The notes: a model not told the origin generated them from the letters alone. Shown: positions 18,171 to 29,262, numbered from the stretch's first letter. The stretch: 64,000 nucleotides of DNA from Candidatus Dormiibacterota bacterium (GCA_027313505.1 DAHVDN010000006.1:24913-88912), one strand, 5' to 3'. Numbers and translations: made by a program.

Positions 18171-18539
18171 TCAGAGCACCTCCGGAGCGAGTGACACGAT
18201 CTTCATAAAGTTGCGCTCCCGCAGCTCACGGGCGACTGGACCGAAAATTCTGGTCCCCCGGGGGTTGTTCTGCGGATTGATCAGCACCGCGGCATTGTCG
18301 TCAAACCGAATTCGAGTCCCGTCCGGACGACGGCACTCCTTGGCGGTTCGCACCACCACTGCCTTGACCACGTCACCCTTCTTGACCCCGGAATTTGGCT
18401 GAGCGACCTTGACTGCCGCCACGATGATATCCCCCAACGAGGCATAGCGGCGGTAGGAGCCTCCGAGAACCCGGATGCAAAGTATCTCCCGAGCTCCGCT
18501 GTTGTCCGCCACCTTGAGGACAGTCTCCTGCTGGATCAT
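18171..18539 (-). CDS. rplN: Ribosomal protein L14 (uL14)
   Basis: L14 takes part in intersubunit bridges. The 122-residue product is canonical: [65 protein letters not shown] and [25 protein letters not shown]. Confidence 0.97.
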   Translation of the reverse strand: MIQQETVLKVADNSGAREILCIRVLGGSYRRYASLGDIIVAAVKVAQPNSGVKKGDVVKAVVVRTAKECRRPDGTRIRFDDNAAVLINPQNNPRGTRIFGPVARELRERNFMKIVSLAPEVL

Positions 18540-18542
18540 GGG

Positions 18543-18821
18543 TTATCGCGCCCTCTCCACAATCTCGACCACTCGCCAGCGCTTGGTGCGGCTGAGAGGC
18601 TTGGTCTCCATGATGCGGACGCGGTCTCCCACGCGGCATTCGTTGATCTCATCGTGAGCCTGGAATCGACGACTGCGGCGGAGAACCTTCCGATACAGGT
18701 TGTGGGCCCTGAGATCCTCAACCTGGACCACTACTGTTTTCTCCATTTTGTCGCTTACCACCAGCCCTACGCGCACCTTGCGTCGTGCTCTGACTTCAGA
18801 AACGGGCGCCTCAGCCATCAT
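18543..18821 (-). CDS. rpsQ: Ribosomal protein S17 (uS17)
   Basis: The 92-residue product carries the OB-fold S17 core: [21 protein letters not shown], a central [41 protein letters not shown] 12-residue Ala/Glu-rich leader precedes the core. It overlaps rpmC by four bases. Confidence 0.96.
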   Translation of the reverse strand: MMAEAPVSEVRARRKVRVGLVVSDKMEKTVVVQVEDLRAHNLYRKVLRRSRRFQAHDEINECRVGDRVRIMETKPLSRTKRWRVVEIVERAR

Positions 18822-19042
18822 TCCTCCCCCACAAGGTCCGCCATCTCGCGCCCTCTAACCAGGGTGTGAATGCGCGCGATTCCCCGCCTGACCTCACGGA
18901 TCCGGCGGTGCTGCTCAAGTTGCCCGGTTGCTCTTTGGAGGCGCAACTGGAGCAGCTCCTGGCGACGCTCGCTCAGGGTCTGGGTCAACCCGAAGTCGTC
19001 CATGTCCCGAAGCTGCTGCAATTCATCACGGTGCTTGCTCAT
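18818..19042 (-). CDS. rpmC: Ribosomal protein L29 (uL29)
   Basis: L29 lies at the nascent-chain exit and helps dock trigger factor and SRP. The 74-residue helical hairpin shows [30 protein letters not shown] and [24 protein letters not shown]. Four-base overlaps with rplP and rpsQ show coupling. Confidence 0.95.
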   Translation of the reverse strand: MSKHRDELQQLRDMDDFGLTQTLSERRQELLQLRLQRATGQLEQHRRIREVRRGIARIHTLVRGREMADLVGEE

Positions 19043-19476
19043 GACTCAGCATCCCCGCTCGGAGCCGTCTCCTCAAGAGCGACAAACCTAGTCTTGACCG
19101 GCAGCTTGTGGGCGGCAAGACGCATAGCCTCGCGTGCCGTCTCCAGCCCAACTCCATCCATTTCAAACAGGATACGTCCGGGGCGCACGACCGAGACCCA
19201 CCCCTCAGGGTTCCCCTTACCGGAACCCATTCGAGTCTCGGCAGGCTTCTTGGTGATCGGCTTATCGGGGAAAATCCGAATCCAGATCTTGCCCCCGCGA
19301 CGCACGTGGCGAGTCATAGCGCGTCGTGCCGACTCGATCTGGCGGTTGGTCATCCAGCACGGCTCCAAGGCCTGCAATCCGAACGGCCCAAAAGCCAGGG
19401 TGGAACCTCGGTGGGCCGCTCCGGTCATCCGTCCCCGGTGGACCTTGCGGTGGGCTGGTCGGCGAGGGATCAGCAT
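19039..19476 (-). CDS. rplP: Ribosomal protein L16 (uL16)
   Basis: L16 sits by the A-site elbow of the 50S subunit. The ATG at 19474-19476 gives a canonical [19 protein letters not shown] start and a 145-residue protein with [58 protein letters not shown] and [14 protein letters not shown] 70-residue longer frame runs into rpsC and is low-complexity Arg/Pro. Confidence 0.96.
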   Translation of the reverse strand: MLIPRRPAHRKVHRGRMTGAAHRGSTLAFGPFGLQALEPCWMTNRQIESARRAMTRHVRRGGKIWIRIFPDKPITKKPAETRMGSGKGNPEGWVSVVRPGRILFEMDGVGLETAREAMRLAAHKLPVKTRFVALEETAPSGDAES

Positions 19477-19477
19477 C

Positions 19478-20377
19478 TCAGCTTGTCTCCGTCTTCTTCG
19501 CCGACTTGCGGGCCCCGCGGGCAGATGGCTTGGCCTCAGCATCGGTCGCGGCAGCCTTGGCAGGCCGTTTGCGAGCGACAGGCTTCTTCTCGGGGGCCAC
19601 CTCAGCGGCGGCCGCGGGAGCGGTTCCGGGGGACCCCTCAAGTGACGGGACAATTCCGGCCTCGACCGCCAACGGAGCCACCCCACCAGCCGCCGGCTCC
19701 GATCCAGCCGCAGCCACGACCTCGACTACCGGTGCCGCGACCGGCTGCAGCGGCGCGAACTCGCCACGATAAATCCAGACACTGACGCCAATCTGGCCGA
19801 AGGTGGTCTTCGCCTCGGTCTGGCCGTAGTCGATGTCGGCTCTTAGGGTATGCAGTGGCACCCGGCCATCACGATCCCACTCCCGGCGACTCATATCACC
19901 GCCTCCGAGGCGCCCGGACACCTGGATGCGCACGCCCTTGGCCCCGGCGCGCATTGCCCTCATCACCGACTGCTTGACCGCCCGCCGAAACGCGATCCGC
20001 TTCTCGAGCTGGTTGGCAACATTCTCTGCCAGCAGATGGGCGTCCAACTCTGGCACCTTGATCTCTTGGATCGTTACCCGAACCTTCTTTCCCGAAATAC
20101 GCTCCAAGTTGTCCCGCAGGGCGTCGACCGAGGCACCGCTCCTCCCGATGACAATTCCCGGCTTTGCCGTGTGAATTATCACCGTGAGCTGATTCACCGA
20201 GCGCTCGGTCTCAATGCGCGCGACGCTGGCATTGCGCAGCCGACTCATAATCAAGGCGCGCATCGCCAGATCTTCCTGAAGCAGCTTGGTGTACTCCGGA
20301 CCGCTCGCGTACCAGCGGGCGTCCCAGTTACGGTAGACGCCGAGGCGAAAGCCGTTGGGGTGGACCTTGTGTCCCAT
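19478..20377 (-). CDS. rpsC: Ribosomal protein S3 (uS3) with long Ala/Lys-rich tail
   Basis: S3 lines the mRNA entry tunnel and has helicase activity with S4 and S5. The first 215 residues are canonical: [22 protein letters not shown], the KH domain with [34 protein letters not shown] and the S3 C-domain with [39 protein letters not shown] tail of about 80 residues rich in Ala, Pro, Glu and Lys follows ([16 protein letters not shown] to [13 protein letters not shown]). Tails like this occur in S3 of some high-GC lineages; it is probably disordered. Confidence 0.96.
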   Translation of the reverse strand: MGHKVHPNGFRLGVYRNWDARWYASGPEYTKLLQEDLAMRALIMSRLRNASVARIETERSVNQLTVIIHTAKPGIVIGRSGASVDALRDNLERISGKKVRVTIQEIKVPELDAHLLAENVANQLEKRIAFRRAVKQSVMRAMRAGAKGVRIQVSGRLGGGDMSRREWDRDGRVPLHTLRADIDYGQTEAKTTFGQIGVSVWIYRGEFAPLQPVAAPVVEVVAAAGSEPAAGGVAPLAVEAGIVPSLEGSPGTAPAAAAEVAPEKKPVARKRPAKAAATDAEAKPSARGARKSAKKTETS

Positions 20378-20386
20378 GTCCCTTAC

Positions 20387-20803
20387 CTACTCCTCTTCAT
20401 CACCATTGCCGGAAGCAGCCACCGTCGGCGCCGTCTGAGGGCCGCGCCGACGCGCGCGACCGGGACGGTCCAAGTTGTCCTCAACGACCGCCACCAGGTG
20501 GCAAGTCCGCTTGAAGATCGAGTACGAGGATCCCCGAGCGCGGGGCCTGAACCTCTTAATGATAGGGCCTCCATCGACCTCCAAGCGCACCAGCTGCAGA
20601 CGGTCGCGGTCCAGGCTAAAGTTGTTCTCGGCGTTGGCGGCCGCCGAACGCACTACCTTGCTCACGTCCTCGGCCGCGGCTTGCGGCATGAACGAGAGCG
20701 TTGTCAGCGCTTCGGTGACCGGCATGCCCTGAATGAGCCCTGCCACCAACCGCGCTTTGCGAGGAGGTACCCGGACCCACTTGGCTGTCGCCTGAACCTG
20801 CAT
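20387..20803 (-). CDS. rplV: Ribosomal protein L22 (uL22)
   Basis: L22 lines the peptide exit tunnel. The 138-residue product shows VRVPPRKARLVAGLIQGMPV, the tunnel-loop region RFRPRARGSSYSIFKRTCHL and a C-terminal extension of about 25 residues ending in acidic DEEE. It lies between rpsS and rpsC. Confidence 0.96.
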   Translation of the reverse strand: MQVQATAKWVRVPPRKARLVAGLIQGMPVTEALTTLSFMPQAAAEDVSKVVRSAAANAENNFSLDRDRLQLVRLEVDGGPIIKRFRPRARGSSYSIFKRTCHLVAVVEDNLDRPGRARRRGPQTAPTVAASGNGDEEE

Positions 20804-20819
20804 TACTTAATCTCCAGCG

Positions 20820-21104
20820 TTACTTGAGCGAGCTACTGCGCTCGGTGTGATGGCCATGGCCCCGAAACCGCCTGGTGGGCACGAACTCCCCCAGCTTGTG
20901 CCCTACCATCGCCTCGGTCACAAAGACCGGCACGTGCTTTCGTCCGTCATGGACAGCGATGGTGTGCCCGAGCATCTCCGGGAAGATGTCACTCCGCCGT
21001 GACCAGGTCCGAATCACGCGCTTCTCCTTGGCGTGATTCATCTCCAGAACCTTCTGGAGGAGCGGGGCGTCACAGAACGGGCCCTTTTTGACAGACCTAC
21101 TCAT
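20820..21104 (-). CDS. rpsS: Ribosomal protein S19 (uS19)
   Basis: S19 lies in the 30S head and bridges to the 50S subunit. The 94-residue product starts [19 protein letters not shown] and shows [53 protein letters not shown], the full family signature. Confidence 0.97.
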   Translation of the reverse strand: MSRSVKKGPFCDAPLLQKVLEMNHAKEKRVIRTWSRRSDIFPEMLGHTIAVHDGRKHVPVFVTEAMVGHKLGEFVPTRRFRGHGHHTERSSSLK

Positions 21105-21107
21105 GGA

Positions 21108-21932
21108 TTATTTGCGTCTCCTGCGCACGATCATTCGATCGGTGGCCTTGTTGTTGCGGGTTCTGTGCCCGAGTGCCGGCTTGCCCCAGGGGGTCTGAGG
21201 ATGGCCACCAGGTCCGGAACGGCCCTCGCCGCCTCCGTGGGGATGGTCAAACGGGTTCATGGTCGATCCACGGACCGTGGGACGGAAACCGCGCCAGCGA
21301 TTTTTACCAGCTTTGCCGATAGTCTCGTTGGAATGATCGGAGTTCCCAACCTGCCCGATCGTGGCCCGACAGCGCACGTCGAGTAGACGGACCTCTCCGG
21401 AGGGCATACGCATCTGGGCGTACCGGCCCTCCCTGGCCACCAACTGCGCTCCCACGCCGGCGCTGCGGACCAGCTGCCCACCCCGGCCTAGCTGGACCTC
21501 AAGGTTATGAACTGTGGTCCCTAGAGGGATCCGGCTCAGAGGCAGCGCGTTCCCCGGTCGGATGTCTGCCTTCTCCCCGGCCATAACCTGATCGCCGACG
21601 ACCAGACCGTCTGGAGCCAGGATGTAGCGCTTGTCCCCATCGCGGTAGTGGACGAGGGCAATCCGAGCACTGCGGTTCGGGTCGTACTCGATAGCCGCCA
21701 CCTGGCCCGGGACGTCGACCTTATCGCGCTTGAAATCGATCACCCGATAAATGCGCTTATGGCCACCACCGCGGTGCCTTACGGTGATCTTGCCAGTCGC
21801 GTTGCGCCCCGAGTGCTTCTTTAAAGCGACTGTCAGCTTGCGCTCAGGCCGGCTCTTGGTCACCTCCTCAAAGGAGCTGACACTCATGAAGCGCCTCCCG
21901 GGGGAGGTCGGTCGGTAGCGATTTACCGGCAT
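21108..21932 (-). CDS. rplB: Ribosomal protein L2 (uL2)
   Basis: L2 is needed for subunit joining and lies near the peptidyl-transferase centre. The ATG at 21930-21932 gives [21 protein letters not shown] and 274 residues with [51 protein letters not shown], and the C-terminal [31 protein letters not shown] that carries the conserved His. A 15-residue longer frame overlaps rplW. Confidence 0.97.
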   Translation of the reverse strand: MPVNRYRPTSPGRRFMSVSSFEEVTKSRPERKLTVALKKHSGRNATGKITVRHRGGGHKRIYRVIDFKRDKVDVPGQVAAIEYDPNRSARIALVHYRDGDKRYILAPDGLVVGDQVMAGEKADIRPGNALPLSRIPLGTTVHNLEVQLGRGGQLVRSAGVGAQLVAREGRYAQMRMPSGEVRLLDVRCRATIGQVGNSDHSNETIGKAGKNRWRGFRPTVRGSTMNPFDHPHGGGEGRSGPGGHPQTPWGKPALGHRTRNNKATDRMIVRRRRK

Positions 21933-21933
21933 T

Positions 21934-22236
21934 TCAGACTCCCTCGAAAAGATTGGCAATGGTCTCGCCCGGCTCAAGAGTCACGATGGCCTTCTTCCAG
22001 TCCCGGCTTCGACCCACAATCCGTCCACCCCGACGCATCCTGGTGCGGACCTTGCCCTTGACTACCATCACGTTTACTGAGGCGGTCTTGACTTTAAACG
22101 CCGCCTCAACCGCCTGCTTGATCTCAATCTTGTTGGCGCTCGAGGCAACTCTGAACACATACCTCTGGTGGGCCATGCCCGCGTACGATTTCTCGCTGAT
22201 GACCGGTCTGAGCAGAATCTCCGACGGATCCTTCAT
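21934..22236 (-). CDS. rplW: Ribosomal protein L23 (uL23)
   Basis: L23 is the docking site for trigger factor and SRP at the tunnel exit. The 100-residue product shows [52 protein letters not shown] and a C-terminal [23 protein letters not shown]. It overlaps rplD by four bases. Confidence 0.96.
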   Translation of the reverse strand: MKDPSEILLRPVISEKSYAGMAHQRYVFRVASSANKIEIKQAVEAAFKVKTASVNVMVVKGKVRTRMRRGGRIVGRSRDWKKAIVTLEPGETIANLFEGV

Positions 22237-22856
22237 CCCAGATGCTCCACGACCACACCCAGCGCCGCTCGGGTGAAGATGATGGTGTCGGCGATCAACA
22301 CGTCACGTACATTGATGTTAGAGGCCAGTAGCAACTTCACCTGGGGAATGTTTCGAGCCGAGAGCACCAAGTTTTCAGAGTGCTCGGCAACGATAACCAG
22401 GACCCGGCGACCAGCTCCGACCCGCTCCAAAAATCCAGCGAAGTCACGGGTCCTCGGACGCTCGTATTCAAGGGACTCAGCAAGTTGAATCACCCCGTCT
22501 GCCGCCTTGGCCGCGAGCGCGGACCGCAGCGCCAGCCGACGTTGCTTGCGCGGCATCGCCAATTGGTAGGTGCGAGGGGTTGGGCCAAACACTGTCCCAC
22601 CTCCGCGCCAGTGAGGGGCGCGAATGGACCCCTGGCGGGCCCTACCTGTCCCCTTCTGCCGGTACGGCTTGCGTCCGCCACCGCTGACCTCTCCGCGGGT
22701 CTTGGTGTCATGCGTTCCCTGACGAGACCCTGCCAACTGGCGGACCACCGCCTGGTGAAGAACGGCCTGGTTGACACTGATACCGAATACGGAATCTGCC
22801 AGCTCCTCAGAGCCGCTCTCGGTTCCGTCCTGGCTCCGAACGACCGCCTGGGGCAT
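22233..22856 (-). CDS. rplD: Ribosomal protein L4 (uL4)
   Basis: L4 reaches into the exit tunnel and, in enterobacteria, represses the S10 operon. The 207-residue product shows the extended-loop region [69 protein letters not shown] and the C-terminal [20 protein letters not shown]. The frame shares one base with rplC. Confidence 0.96.
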   Translation of the reverse strand: MPQAVVRSQDGTESGSEELADSVFGISVNQAVLHQAVVRQLAGSRQGTHDTKTRGEVSGGGRKPYRQKGTGRARQGSIRAPHWRGGGTVFGPTPRTYQLAMPRKQRRLALRSALAAKAADGVIQLAESLEYERPRTRDFAGFLERVGAGRRVLVIVAEHSENLVLSARNIPQVKLLLASNINVRDVLIADTIIFTRAALGVVVEHLG

Positions 22857-23497
22857 CAGTGTTGCCCTCGGACCTTGCGGATTCTGGGGCGTGACTGGGA
22901 CACCATCAGAAGGCCGCCAGTGGCACCGGGAACAGCTCCCTTGACCAAGAGAAGATTGCGCTCCTCGTCCACCCGGAAAATCTCCAGGCGCTGGACCGTT
23001 GATCGTTTGGCGCCCATGTGGCCCGCCATCGGCAGACCCTTGAAGGTACGAGCGGCGTCGACCGAACCGACCGAACCGGCCTGGCGAATGTTGTGGCTTC
23101 CGTGAGTGACCGGACCCCGCCCGAAGTTGTGGCGCTTGTGCTGGCCGGCGAATCCCTTGCCTTTACTCACCCCGGAAACGTCAACTTTCTGACCCACCTC
23201 AAAGGCCGAGACCGTCAGAGTATCCCCCACTGCCGCATCAGACGAGCCGGGGAGCTCCCGTAGGTAGCGATGAGGTTCGACCCCTGCTGCGTCGAAGTGG
23301 CCTCGCGAGGGTGAGTTGATCTTCTTGGGATTGGCCCCGAATCCAACTTGAACACCATCGTAGCCGTCGACGGCGAGACTTTTGACTTGGACGACCGGGC
23401 AGGGACCGGCCTCCAATACCGTCACGCCATAGCAGCGCCCATCCTCGCTGAACACCTGCGCCATCCCCAGCTTACGCGCCAGCAATGAGGTGCCCAT
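22856..23497 (-). CDS. rplC: Ribosomal protein L3 (uL3)
   Basis: L3 initiates 50S assembly and contacts the A-site side of the peptidyl-transferase centre. The 213-residue product shows LLARKLGMAQVFSEDG, VTVLEAGPCPVVQVK, KGKGFAGQHKRHNFGRGPVTHGSHNIRQAGSVG and MAGHMGAKRSTVQRLEIFRVD. The usual Gln of the GQ-HG loop is present. It ends one base into rplD. Confidence 0.97.
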   Translation of the reverse strand: MGTSLLARKLGMAQVFSEDGRCYGVTVLEAGPCPVVQVKSLAVDGYDGVQVGFGANPKKINSPSRGHFDAAGVEPHRYLRELPGSSDAAVGDTLTVSAFEVGQKVDVSGVSKGKGFAGQHKRHNFGRGPVTHGSHNIRQAGSVGSVDAARTFKGLPMAGHMGAKRSTVQRLEIFRVDEERNLLLVKGAVPGATGGLLMVSQSRPRIRKVRGQH

Positions 23498-23802
23498 CAG
23501 AGCTTGATCTCAATATTGACCCCGCTGGGCAAGTTGAGATGCATCAAGGCATCCACCACCTTGGGGTTTGGATCCAGGATGTCGACGATTCGCTTGTGGG
23601 TGCGCATCTCAAATTGCTCGCGTGAATCCTTGTCAATGAACGGCCCGCGAATCACCGTGTACTTGTTTATCTCCGTAGGCAATGGCACCGGGCCCACCAC
23701 CTGCGCCTGGTTACGAGCCGCGGTCTCCACGATCCGGGCCGCCGCTTGGTCCAGGACCCGATGGTCATAGGCTTTGAGTCGAATCCGTATTCGCTGTGCC
23801 AT
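23497..23802 (-). CDS. rpsJ: Ribosomal protein S10 (uS10), also transcription factor NusE
   Basis: S10 lies in the 30S head and acts in antitermination with NusB and NusG. The ATG at 23800-23802 gives [21 protein letters not shown] and 101 residues with [39 protein letters not shown] and [10 protein letters not shown]. The usual Pro in DPN/PSGV is present. It follows tuf by 22 bases, so the S10 cluster seems to be read from the str promoter. Confidence 0.96.
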   Translation of the reverse strand: MAQRIRIRLKAYDHRVLDQAAARIVETAARNQAQVVGPVPLPTEINKYTVIRGPFIDKDSREQFEMRTHKRIVDILDPNPKVVDALMHLNLPSGVNIEIKL

Positions 23803-23824
23803 TGGCTTTATATGAATCCGGGCG

Positions 23825-25009
<1,185 letters not shown>

Positions 25010-25058
25010 CTTTACCTGCCCTTCGTCTTTGGTGCTCTGCTCTGGCTTCTGATTCTGT

Positions 25059-27176
25059 TCAACTCTTCCGCTTGGCCGTGATTTCCTCTGCCAGCGACTG
25101 CGGCAAGTCCTGGTAGTGGTCGAACTCCATCGTGTAGCTGGCGCGACCCTGGGTCATGCTACGCAACTGCGTGGCGTAGCCGAACATATTGGCCAAGGGG
25201 ACTTCGGCATGCACCGTCTGCATGGAGCGGCGGCTCTCCATCCCCAAGGTGTGGCCCCGCCGCGATGCCAAGTCCCCAATGATATCCCCTAGGTTGGCCT
25301 CCGGGACTGTTACATCTACTTTCATGATCGGCTCAAGTAAGACCGGAGCCGCCTTGCGCATGGCGTCCTTCATACCCATTGAGCCCGCGATCTGGAAGGC
25401 CTGCTCCGAGGAGTCAACATCGTGGTAGGACCCGTCATAAAGGGTCACCTTGACGTCCACCACCGGGTACCCGGCCACCACCCCCGCCTGAAGAGCGTCA
25501 ATGCACCCCTTCTCGACTGGCGCGATGTACTCCCGGGGGATCGACCCGCCGACGATCTTGTTCACGAACTCGAATCCCTTGCCGGTTTCATTGGGCTCGA
25601 CCTCGAGCTCGCAATGGCCGTACTGACCGTGGCCGCCGGTTTGGCGGACAAAGCGCCCGGTGCCCTTGGCCTGACGGCGTACAGTCTCCCGGTAGGCGAC
25701 CTGAGGCTTGCCCACGTTGGCATCAACTTTGAACTCGCGCAAGAGGCGATCGACAATCACCTCGAGGTGAAGCTCTCCCATCCCGGAGATGAGGTTTTGC
25801 CCAGTCTCTGGCTCCGTCCTCACCTGGAAGGTTGGGTCTTCCTCGGCCAGCTTCTGGAGGGCTATCCCCAACTTGTCCTGGTCCGCCTTGGTCTTGGGTT
25901 CGATGGCCACGGAGATGACCGGCTCCGGAAAGACGATGGACTCCAAGACGATCGGCGCATGCTCGTCGGCCAGAGTGTCTCCGGTCGAGGTGTGGCGGAG
26001 GCCAATGGCCGCGGCGATGTCGCCAGCGAGTACCTGATCGATCTCCTCTCGTCGATTGGCGTGCATCTTGAGAATCCGACCGACCCGTTCGCGTTCGCCT
26101 TGACTGGCGTTGTACACGTAGCTGCCGGACTTCAGCACCCCGCTGTAGACCCTGAAGAAGGTCAGCTTCCCGACGAAGGGATCCGTCATGATTTTGAACG
26201 CCAATGCCGAGAACGGTGCCTCGTCGGAGGCCTCCCGCATCAGCTCCTCATCGGTGGCGGGGTTCTTCCCGGTGATCGGTGGCCGGTCGAGAGGGCTCGG
26301 AAGGAACTCGACCACAGCATCGAGCAACGGCTGGACGCCCCGATTCCGCAGGGCCGCCCCACAGAGGACCGGAAAAATCTCCGCAGCGACCACCCCCCGC
26401 CTCAGGGCAAAGCTCAGTGCGTCGTCGGCGACCGGTGAGTCGTCGAGGTAGGCCTGCATCAGCTCGTCGTCGAATTCGGCGGCGGCTTCTACCAGCTCCT
26501 GCCGAGCCGCCTTTACCCGATCCCTCAGCGACTCCGGGATCTCCTTGGTGTCCAAGGCCGTACCCAGATCATCTGTGTAGACCACCGCCTTCTGCCGGAT
26601 TAGATCAACCACCCCTTCGAAGCCCTCCTCGGCTCCGATCGGGAGTTGCACCGGCACCGCCCGTGCCCCCAAGCGCTCCCGGATGGAGGTCACCGCGGCA
26701 TCGAAGTCGGCGCCCAACCTGTCCATCTTGTTGATGAAGCAAATCCGGGGAACGTCATAGCGATCCGCCTGCCTCCAGACTGTTTCCGACTGAGGCTCAA
26801 CCCCGCTCACAGCATCAAAGACGGCGATGGCGCCATCCAAAACGCGCAGGCTTCGCTCGACCTCGACCGTGAAGTCGACATGACCAGGGGTGTCGATGAT
26901 GTTGATCTGGTGGCCCTGCCACTCGGCGGCGGTCGCCGCTGAGGTGATCGTTATCCCACGCTCCTGCTCCTGGACCATCCAGTCCATGGTCGCCGCCCCC
27001 TCATGTACCTCGCCCATCTTGTGGATACGCCCGGTATAGAAGAGAACCCGCTCAGTCGTCGTGGTCTTGCCAGCGTCAATATGGGCCATGATCCCGATAT
27101 TGCGGACGCGCCCCAATGGCACTTTGCGCCCATGCGCGAGCGCTCCGCTAGTGGCCATCGTGGACTGTGTGGGCAT
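25059..27176 (-). CDS. fusA: Elongation factor G
   Basis: EF-G drives translocation of tRNA and mRNA. The 705-residue protein shows G1 [15 protein letters not shown], the switch region with [10 protein letters not shown]3 [10 protein letters not shown]4 NKMDR, and domains II-V including [14 protein letters not shown] and [10 protein letters not shown]. The start [11 protein letters not shown] is the first ATG after rpsG; the ATG six codons on is an alternative. It lies between rpsG and tuf. Confidence 0.97.
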   Translation of the reverse strand: MPTQSTMATSGALAHGRKVPLGRVRNIGIMAHIDAGKTTTTERVLFYTGRIHKMGEVHEGAATMDWMVQEQERGITITSAATAAEWQGHQINIIDTPGHVDFTVEVERSLRVLDGAIAVFDAVSGVEPQSETVWRQADRYDVPRICFINKMDRLGADFDAAVTSIRERLGARAVPVQLPIGAEEGFEGVVDLIRQKAVVYTDDLGTALDTKEIPESLRDRVKAARQELVEAAAEFDDELMQAYLDDSPVADDALSFALRRGVVAAEIFPVLCGAALRNRGVQPLLDAVVEFLPSPLDRPPITGKNPATDEELMREASDEAPFSALAFKIMTDPFVGKLTFFRVYSGVLKSGSYVYNASQGERERVGRILKMHANRREEIDQVLAGDIAAAIGLRHTSTGDTLADEHAPIVLESIVFPEPVISVAIEPKTKADQDKLGIALQKLAEEDPTFQVRTEPETGQNLISGMGELHLEVIVDRLLREFKVDANVGKPQVAYRETVRRQAKGTGRFVRQTGGHGQYGHCELEVEPNETGKGFEFVNKIVGGSIPREYIAPVEKGCIDALQAGVVAGYPVVDVKVTLYDGSYHDVDSSEQAFQIAGSMGMKDAMRKAAPVLLEPIMKVDVTVPEANLGDIIGDLASRRGHTLGMESRRSMQTVHAEVPLANMFGYATQLRSMTQGRASYTMEFDHYQDLPQSLAEEITAKRKS

Positions 27177-27185
27177 GGGGATATC

Positions 27186-27656
27186 TCAATACCTGAAGTG
27201 CGAGAACGCTTTGTTGGACTCGGCCATCTTGTGGGTGTCTTCCTTGCGCTTGACGGCTTGACCCATTCCGTTGCTGGCATCCATCAGCTCGGCGGCAAGC
27301 TTGTCGGCCATGCTCTTGCCGTGCCTCTGCCGAGCGCTGCGGATGATCCAACGCCTTGCCAGGGCCAGCCGACGGTCGTGCCGGATCTCAACTGGCACCT
27401 GATAGGTGGCACCACCCACGCGCTTGGGCTTAACTTCCAGGATAGGGGTCGCGTTCCGCAGGGCCACATCGAACACCTCTAGCGGCTCCCGCCGCTGGCT
27501 CTTTGCGATGCGGGTCAAGGAGCCATAGACGATCTGCTCGGCAGTGCTGCGCTTGCCGTTGAGCATGACGCAGTTTATGAACTTGGCTAACCCCTCACTC
27601 TTATATACGGGGTCAGGCACTACCACGCGGCGCGAAATCCTTTGGCGTCTTGGCAT
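27186..27656 (-). CDS. rpsG: Ribosomal protein S7 (uS7)
   Basis: S7 nucleates the 30S head and in E. coli represses the str operon. The 156-residue product is canonical: MPRRQRISRRVVVPDPVYKS, FINCVMLNGKRSTAEQIVYG, VKPKRVGGATYQVPVEI, RSMADKLAAELMDASNGMGQAVKRKEDTHKMAESNKAFSHFR in outline. It follows rpsL by one base. Confidence 0.97.
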   Translation of the reverse strand: MPRRQRISRRVVVPDPVYKSEGLAKFINCVMLNGKRSTAEQIVYGSLTRIAKSQRREPLEVFDVALRNATPILEVKPKRVGGATYQVPVEIRHDRRLALARRWIIRSARQRHGKSMADKLAAELMDASNGMGQAVKRKEDTHKMAESNKAFSHFRY

Positions 27657-27657
27657 C

Positions 27658-28041
27658 TCAGGACTTCGCCGGCTTCTCGCGCTTGGCGCCGTACTTGCTC
27701 CGGCCCTGCTTGCGAGCTTTGGTACCCGCGGTATCGAGGGCGCCGCGCACCACGTGATACCGCACTCCTGGGAGGTCCTTGACCCGGCCGCCCCTCACCA
27801 GCACCACCGAGTGCTCCTGGAGGTTATGACCGATGCCGGGGATATAGGCAGTTACCTCGATCTTGCTGGTGAGCCTGACCCGAGCCACCTTACGAAGGGC
27901 CGAGTTCGGCTTCTTCGGAGTAGTCGTGAAGACGCGCACACAGACCCCGCGCCGCTGGGGCGCACCCTTGAGGGCGGGGGACTTGGTCTTCTTGACGAGC
28001 GGGGCACGGCCCTTGCGGACCAACTGCTGAATGGTGGGCAA
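27658..28041 (-). CDS. rpsL: Ribosomal protein S12 (uS12), TTG start
   Basis: S12 lies at the decoding centre and controls accuracy and streptomycin sensitivity. I start at the TTG at 28039-28041, which gives a mature start [12 protein letters not shown] and 127 residues, matching the family. The bases AAGGA lie about nine bases upstream. An in-frame ATG at 28101 would add 20 residues with no S12 similarity. The sensitivity positions look wild type ([13 protein letters not shown] and [12 protein letters not shown]). It is the first gene behind the promoter at 28128-28156. Confidence 0.93.
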   Translation of the reverse strand: MPTIQQLVRKGRAPLVKKTKSPALKGAPQRRGVCVRVFTTTPKKPNSALRKVARVRLTSKIEVTAYIPGIGHNLQEHSVVLVRGGRVKDLPGVRYHVVRGALDTAGTKARKQGRSKYGAKREKPAKS

Positions 28042-28101
28042 ACTGAACTTATCCTTGGAGAACGCTGGCCGTTCCGGGGCGACGACCACACATGGACGCA
28101 T

Positions 28102-28119
28102 GCGCCCCTCCGGAGGCGC
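28102..28119 (-). other. GC-rich hairpin at the 5' end of the rpsL leader
   Basis: The 18 bases form a GC-rich inverted repeat centred on CCTCCGGAGG, starting at or just after the expected transcription start of the str promoter. It may protect the 5' end of the long transcript or serve in regulation. This is inference from the sequence only. Confidence 0.45.
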
Positions 28120-28127
28120 GGAAGTTG

Positions 28128-28156
28128 ATTCTACCTGCGGCTCCCGAGCGTGTCAA
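28128..28156 (-). promoter_or_regulatory. Sigma-70 type promoter of the str/S10/spc/alpha superoperon
   Basis: On the minus strand TTGACA (28156-28151) is followed by exactly 17 bases and TAGAAT (28133-28128). This is a near-perfect housekeeping promoter, and transcription would start near 28121, about 80 bases before the rpsL TTG. No comparable promoter was seen between this point and argF. Confidence 0.8.
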
Positions 28157-28315
28157 ACTCGCACTCCCCGCCGGTGCCGCATGAGCAGGCGGGGATCTCT
28201 GGGATCGAAGCGACCGGAACCTCCCTGCGGGCCCAAATCCGATGGAGTGAGCCGGCCCCACCACCTATTCCGGGCTACCCCCTCAGCCCGGGAGGATGGC
28301 TGCATCAGGCCACCA

Positions 28316-28539
28316 TCACCTCATCTGCCAGCTTTCGGAGAGAAGCGGCCTGGGTACGAGCCCCACCTTGTCCACCCGGCGCAGCTCATCGTGGAGTGCG
28401 ACCAGGGCCCGTACAGCCCAGGACAGGTAGGACAGCCGGCCATGTGGGCGTGCACCGCTGCCTGGTCCGATACGCTCAGCTCATGATGGATGAGGTCAGA
28501 CGCCATATCCCGGGCTTCGGCGCAGGTGAGCTCGTTCAC
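28316..28539 (-). pseudogene. Zinc-finger (zf-HC2) anti-sigma factor, frameshifted remnant
   Basis: The GTG at 28537-28539 overlaps the sigma remnant stop as GTGA. Reading on gives VNELTCAEARDMASDLIHHEL and HAHMAGCPTC, the Cys-His-x3-Cys-x2-Cys zinc-finger pattern of anti-sigma factors. Directly after CPTC the meaningful reading shifts: the next frame gives WAVRALVALHDELRRVDKVG and ends WQMR at 28316, while the original frame becomes GPWSHST and loses family character. So a single frameshift lies near 28440-28455. At about 74 residues it also lacks a membrane span. It is coupled to the damaged ECF sigma gene just upstream. Confidence 0.6.
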
Positions 28540-29050
28540 AGACTGCCCTCGGCGAGTACGCCGACCAGCGTCTGCCTCCTGCGACGGAGGTGGGATTTTA
28601 AAGTGGCGAGCGGCGTCCCAACCAGGGCAGCGATCACCGTGACGGTCCACCGTCCTAAGAAATGCAGGATCACCGTCCGACTCTGATCCGGGCTAAGTTG
28701 GGCGAAGGCCGAACGCAGGCGAGAGGACTCTTGACCCGCGATCACCACGGATTCAGGATCCACGGTGTAAGCCGGGGCACCCCAGAGGGCTTCCCGTCGC
28801 AGTGATCTGTCCCTGTGGGCAGCTGACCGGCGCTGACGAAGTCGGTCGTGGCAGGAGCTGATGCAGATCCTCTGGATCCAGGAGCAGACGTTCGCCTATG
28901 AGCGTAACCCCGACCTGGCCCTGAGTGCTTTCAGGATCGAGTCTTGAAGCGCATCCTCGGCCGCCTGCCATTCTCTGAGCATCGACGCCGCCAGGCTCAC
29001 CCACCGGGAGCGGGGCCCTTCACGCAGGAGATCAATTCATCCTCGGTCAT
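28536..29050 (-). pseudogene. ECF sigma factor, decayed (frameshift and internal stop)
   Basis: From an ATG at 29048-29050 with AGGA upstream the frame reads MTEDELISCVKG and then stops soon after. Shifting frame gives RSRWVSLAASMLREWQAAED and ALQDSILKALRARSG, a sigma region 2, then a TAG at 28896-28898. The same frame continues through SWIQRICISSCHDRLRQRR (region 2.4-like) to region 4: AFAQLSPDQSRTVILHF and LATLKSHLRRRR, ending at 28536. One frameshift plus one stop, followed by a frameshifted anti-sigma partner, argues for a dead regulatory pair rather than one sequencing error. Confidence 0.65.
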
Positions 29051-29226
29051 GGCTTCCTGCATTATCGGCCCGGGGAACCGTCTGGTTGACGAACCGACTG
29101 GCCCCAGATGGGGGCGCATGGGCACCCGTCGTGGCCATCAGCCAGCTGCCTCACCGGCCTTGGCGGGTCACCTTTAGGTTGTGCACTCGGCTGGCAGCCG
29201 ACCGGGAGTCCCCGCCAGAGGCGCTG

Positions 29227-29247
29227 TTAGAGTTGGACGGAGTCTAA
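29227..29247. promoter_or_regulatory. Inverted repeat TTAGA-N11-TCTAA upstream of fur-like gene
   Basis: The two 5-base arms are perfect and AT-rich in a GC-rich background, and they lie about 180 bases before the Fur-family gene. Fur-family operators carry related TTA/TAA ends but are usually shorter, so the link is tentative. Confidence 0.3.
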
Positions 29248-29262
29248 TTAAAGGAGGTCTGC

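Noticed and set aside
28042-28101. ATG start for rpsL at 28101
   Set aside because: It adds 20 residues not found in S12, while the TTG at 28041 has a good ribosome-binding site and the canonical N-terminus.
28270-28300. Inverted repeat CCGGGCT/AGCCCGG downstream of the anti-sigma remnant
   Set aside because: A 7-base stem is present but there is no T-run on either strand, and it lies between dead genes, so I do not call it a terminator.
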